64,000 nucleotides of DNA, from contig NC_089187.1 in assembly GCF_947507565.1 (NCBI RefSeq), positions 2,604,001-2,668,000 on the forward strand. The letters run 5' to 3'. Every line of letters begins with the position of its first letter. Position 1 is the stretch's first letter. Shown piece after piece: positions 61,207 through 64,000 of this stretch. This DNA comes from Oscarella lobularis (taxonomy: Eukaryota; Porifera; Homoscleromorpha; Homosclerophorida; Oscarellidae). The position numbers were made by a program, and so were the translations under genes. The notes under the pieces were generated by a model. That model was not told where the DNA came from. It did no database searches and saw only the letters and a program-made list of their open reading frames with translations.

Positions 61207-64000
61207 ACAGAAAACACATTCAGTACCTTCAACAGAAAACATATTGAGTACCTACAAAACACATTGAGTACCTTCAACAGAAAACACATTGAGGACCTAC
61301 AACAGAAAACACATTCAGTACCTTCAACAGAAAACACATTCAGTACCTTCAACAGAAAACACATTGAGTACCTTCAACAGAAAACATATTGAGTACCTAC
61401 AACAGAAAACATTCTGAGTACCTACAACAGAAAACATAATGAGTACCTTCAACAGAAAACATATTGAGTACCTTCAACAGAAAACATAATGAGTACCTTC
61501 AACAGAAAACATAATGAGTACCTTCAACAGAAAACATATTGAGTACCTTCAACAGAAAACAGAAAACATATTGAGTACCTACAACAGAAAACAGAAAACA
61601 TATTGAGTACGTTCAACAGAAAACATATTGAATACGTTTAACAGAAAACATAATTAGTACCTTCAACAAAAAACATATTGAGTACCTTCAACAGAAAACA
61701 TAATGAGTACCTTCAACAGAAAACATATTGAGTACCTTCAACAGAAAACAGAAAACATATTGAGTACGTTCAACAGAAAACAGAAAACAGATTGAGACCT
61801 ACAACAGAAAACAGAAAACATTGAGTACCAAAAACAGAAAAAGAAAACAGATTGAGTACACTGTACCTACAACAGAAAACAGAAAACATATTGAATACGT
61901 TTAACAGAAAAAATAATGAGTACCTTCAACAGAAAACATTGAGTACCTTCAACAGAAAACATAAAACATGTTGAGTACGTTTAACAGAAAACATAATGAG
62001 TACCTTCAACAGAAAACATAATGTGTACCTTCAACAGAAAACATAATGAGTACCTTCAACAGAAAACATATTGAGTACCTTCAACAGAAAACGTAATGAG
62101 TACCTTCAACAGAAAACGTATTGAGTACCTACAACAGAAAACAGAAAACATATTGAGTACGTTCAACAGAAAACATAATGAGTACCTTCAACAGAAAACA
62201 TATTGAGTACCTTCAACAGAAAACAGAAAACATATTGAGTACCTTCAACAGAAAACATAAAACATGTTGAGTACGTTTAACAGAAAACATAATGAGTACC
62301 TTCAACAGAAAACATAATGTGTACCTTCAACAGAAAACATAATGAGTACCTTCAACAGAAAACGTATTGAGTACCTTCAACAGAAAACGTATTGAGTACC
62401 TTCAACAGAAAACAGAAAACATATTGAATACGTTCAACAAAAAACATATTGAATACGTTTAACAGAAAACATAATGAGTACCTTTAACAGAAAACATATT
62501 GAGTACCTTCAACAGAAAACATATTAAGTACCTTCAACAGAAAACAGAAAACATATTGAGTACCTACAACAGAAAACAGAAAACATATTGAGTACGTTCA
62601 ACAGAAAACATATTGAATACGTTTAACAGAAAACATAATGAGTACCTTCAACAGAAAACATATTGAGTACCTTCAACAGAAAACATAATGAGTACCTTCA
62701 ACAGAAAACATATTGAGTACCTTCAACAGAAAACGTAATGAGTACCTTCAACAGAAAACGTATTGAGTACCTACAACAGAAAACAGAAAACATATTGAGT
62801 ACGTTCAACAGAAAACATATTGAATACGTTTAACGGAAAACATAATGAGTACCTTCAACAGAAAACATATTGAGTACCTTCAACAGAAAACATAATGAGT
62901 ACCTTCAACAGAAAACATATTGAGTACCTTCATCAGAAAACATAATGAGTACCTTCAACAGAAAACATATTGAGTACCTTCAACAGAAAACATAATGAGT
63001 ACCTTCAACAGAAAACATATTGAGTACCTTCAACAGAAAACAGAAAACATATTGAGTACCTACAACAGAAAACATAAAACATGTTGAGTACGTTTAACAG
63101 AAAACATAATGAGTACCTTCAACAGAAAACATAATGTGTACCTTCAACAGAAAACATAATGAGTACCTTCAACAGAAAACGTATTGAGTACCTTCAACAG
63201 AAAACGTATTGAGTACCTTCAACAGAAAACATATTGAGTACCTTCAACAGAAAACAGAAAACATATTGAATACGTTCAACAAAAAACATATTGAATACGT
63301 TTAACAGAAAACATAATGAGTACCTTCAACAGAAAACATATTAAGTACCTTCAACAGAAAACAGAAAACATATTGAGTACCTACAACAGAAAACAGAAAA
63401 CATATTGAGTACGTTCAACAGAAAACATATTGAATACGTTTAACAGAAAACATAATGAGTACCTTCAACAGAAAACACATTGAGTACCTACAACAGAAAA
63501 CACATTGAGTACCTACAATAGAAAACACATTCAGTACCTTCAACAGAAAACATATTGAGTACCTAAAACAGAAAACATATTGAGTACCTACAACAGAAAA
63601 CACATTGAGTACCTACAACAGAAAACACATTCACTATCTTCAACAGAAAACACATTGAGTACCTTCAACAGAAAACATATTGAGTACCTTCAACTGAAAA
63701 CAGAAAACATATTGAGTACCTACAACAGAAAACAGAAAACATATTGAGTACGTTCAACAGAAAACATATTGAATACGTTTAACAGAAAACATAATGAGTA
63801 CCTTCAACAGAAAACATATTGAGTACCTTCAACAGAAAACATAATGAGTACCTTCAACAGAAAACATAATGAGTACCTTCAACAGAAAACATATTAAGTA
63901 CCTTCAACAGAAAACGGAAAACATATTGAGGACCTACAACAGAAAACAGAAAACATATTGAGTACGTTGAACAGAAAACATATTGAATACGTTTAACGGA
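61207..64000. repeat. Satellite H: 25-bp repeat running off the right edge
   Basis: About 105 units of roughly 25 bp built on CAACAGAAAACATATTGAGT plus ACCTT. Some units carry an extra AGAAAAC (ACAGAAAACAGAAAAC), giving 32 bp. Variants ATAATGAG, CACATTGAG and CGTATTGAG recur in the same order several times between about 61950 and 63450, a sign of higher-order duplication. No gene signal seen. The array is not finished at 64000. Confidence 0.95.

Noticed and set aside
15775..64000. CRISPR-like regular repeats
   Set aside because: Monomers are contiguous with no unique spacers, and the genome is eukaryotic with introns.

Overview
The window looks like nuclear DNA of an invertebrate animal. Genes carry many very short introns (about 40-90 bp, often with TTAATTAA in them). 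Every protein I could recognise has a clear animal orthologue: FBXL4, KAT6 (MOZ/MORF), heparan sulfate 3-O-sulfotransferase, FMNL formin, LZTFL1 and an INO80E-like first exon. Compact genes with tiny introns beside large satellite blocks would suit a sponge or another early-branching animal, but that placement is inference; no marker in the window fixes the species.

Layout. Positions 1-14585 are gene-dense: FBXL4 (+, 5' end cut by the window), KAT6-type acetyltransferase (-), a small GNAT acetyltransferase (-), an intron-bearing tRNA-like gene (+), a single-exon HS3ST (+), an FMNL formin (-) and an LZTFL1-like gene (+) that shares a divergent promoter region with FMNL and has one in-frame TGA. 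Positions 14840-15345 are a CpG-rich stretch that looks like a promoter or first exon, followed by about 400 bp of unassigned unique sequence. From about 15736 to the right edge nearly everything is tandem repeat. The exception is a 340-bp unique island at 59699-60055, which holds what looks like the first coding exon of INO80E.

The satellite region has its own architecture. A 41-bp family (A, subtypes A1 and A2) and a 48/49-bp family (B) alternate from 15775 to 56255. Ten composite units (B then A) share the same A-to-B junction and the same odd third B monomer, so they descend from one ancestral composite and form a higher-order repeat. To the right come a 21/23/24-bp family (C) alternating with a 9-bp family (D), a 22-bp AT-rich family (E) that flips strand, a 15/16-bp motif (F) found at both ends of the A-to-E satellite tract, a pyrimidine-rich 20/21-bp family (G), and a 25-bp family (H) that runs off the right edge. 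The long reading frames over these repeats arise because unit lengths are multiples of three; I do not regard them as genes.

The genes do not form one pathway. They are ordinary housekeeping or developmental genes: ubiquitin ligase/mitochondria, chromatin acetylation, heparan sulfate modification, actin assembly, ciliary trafficking and chromatin remodelling.
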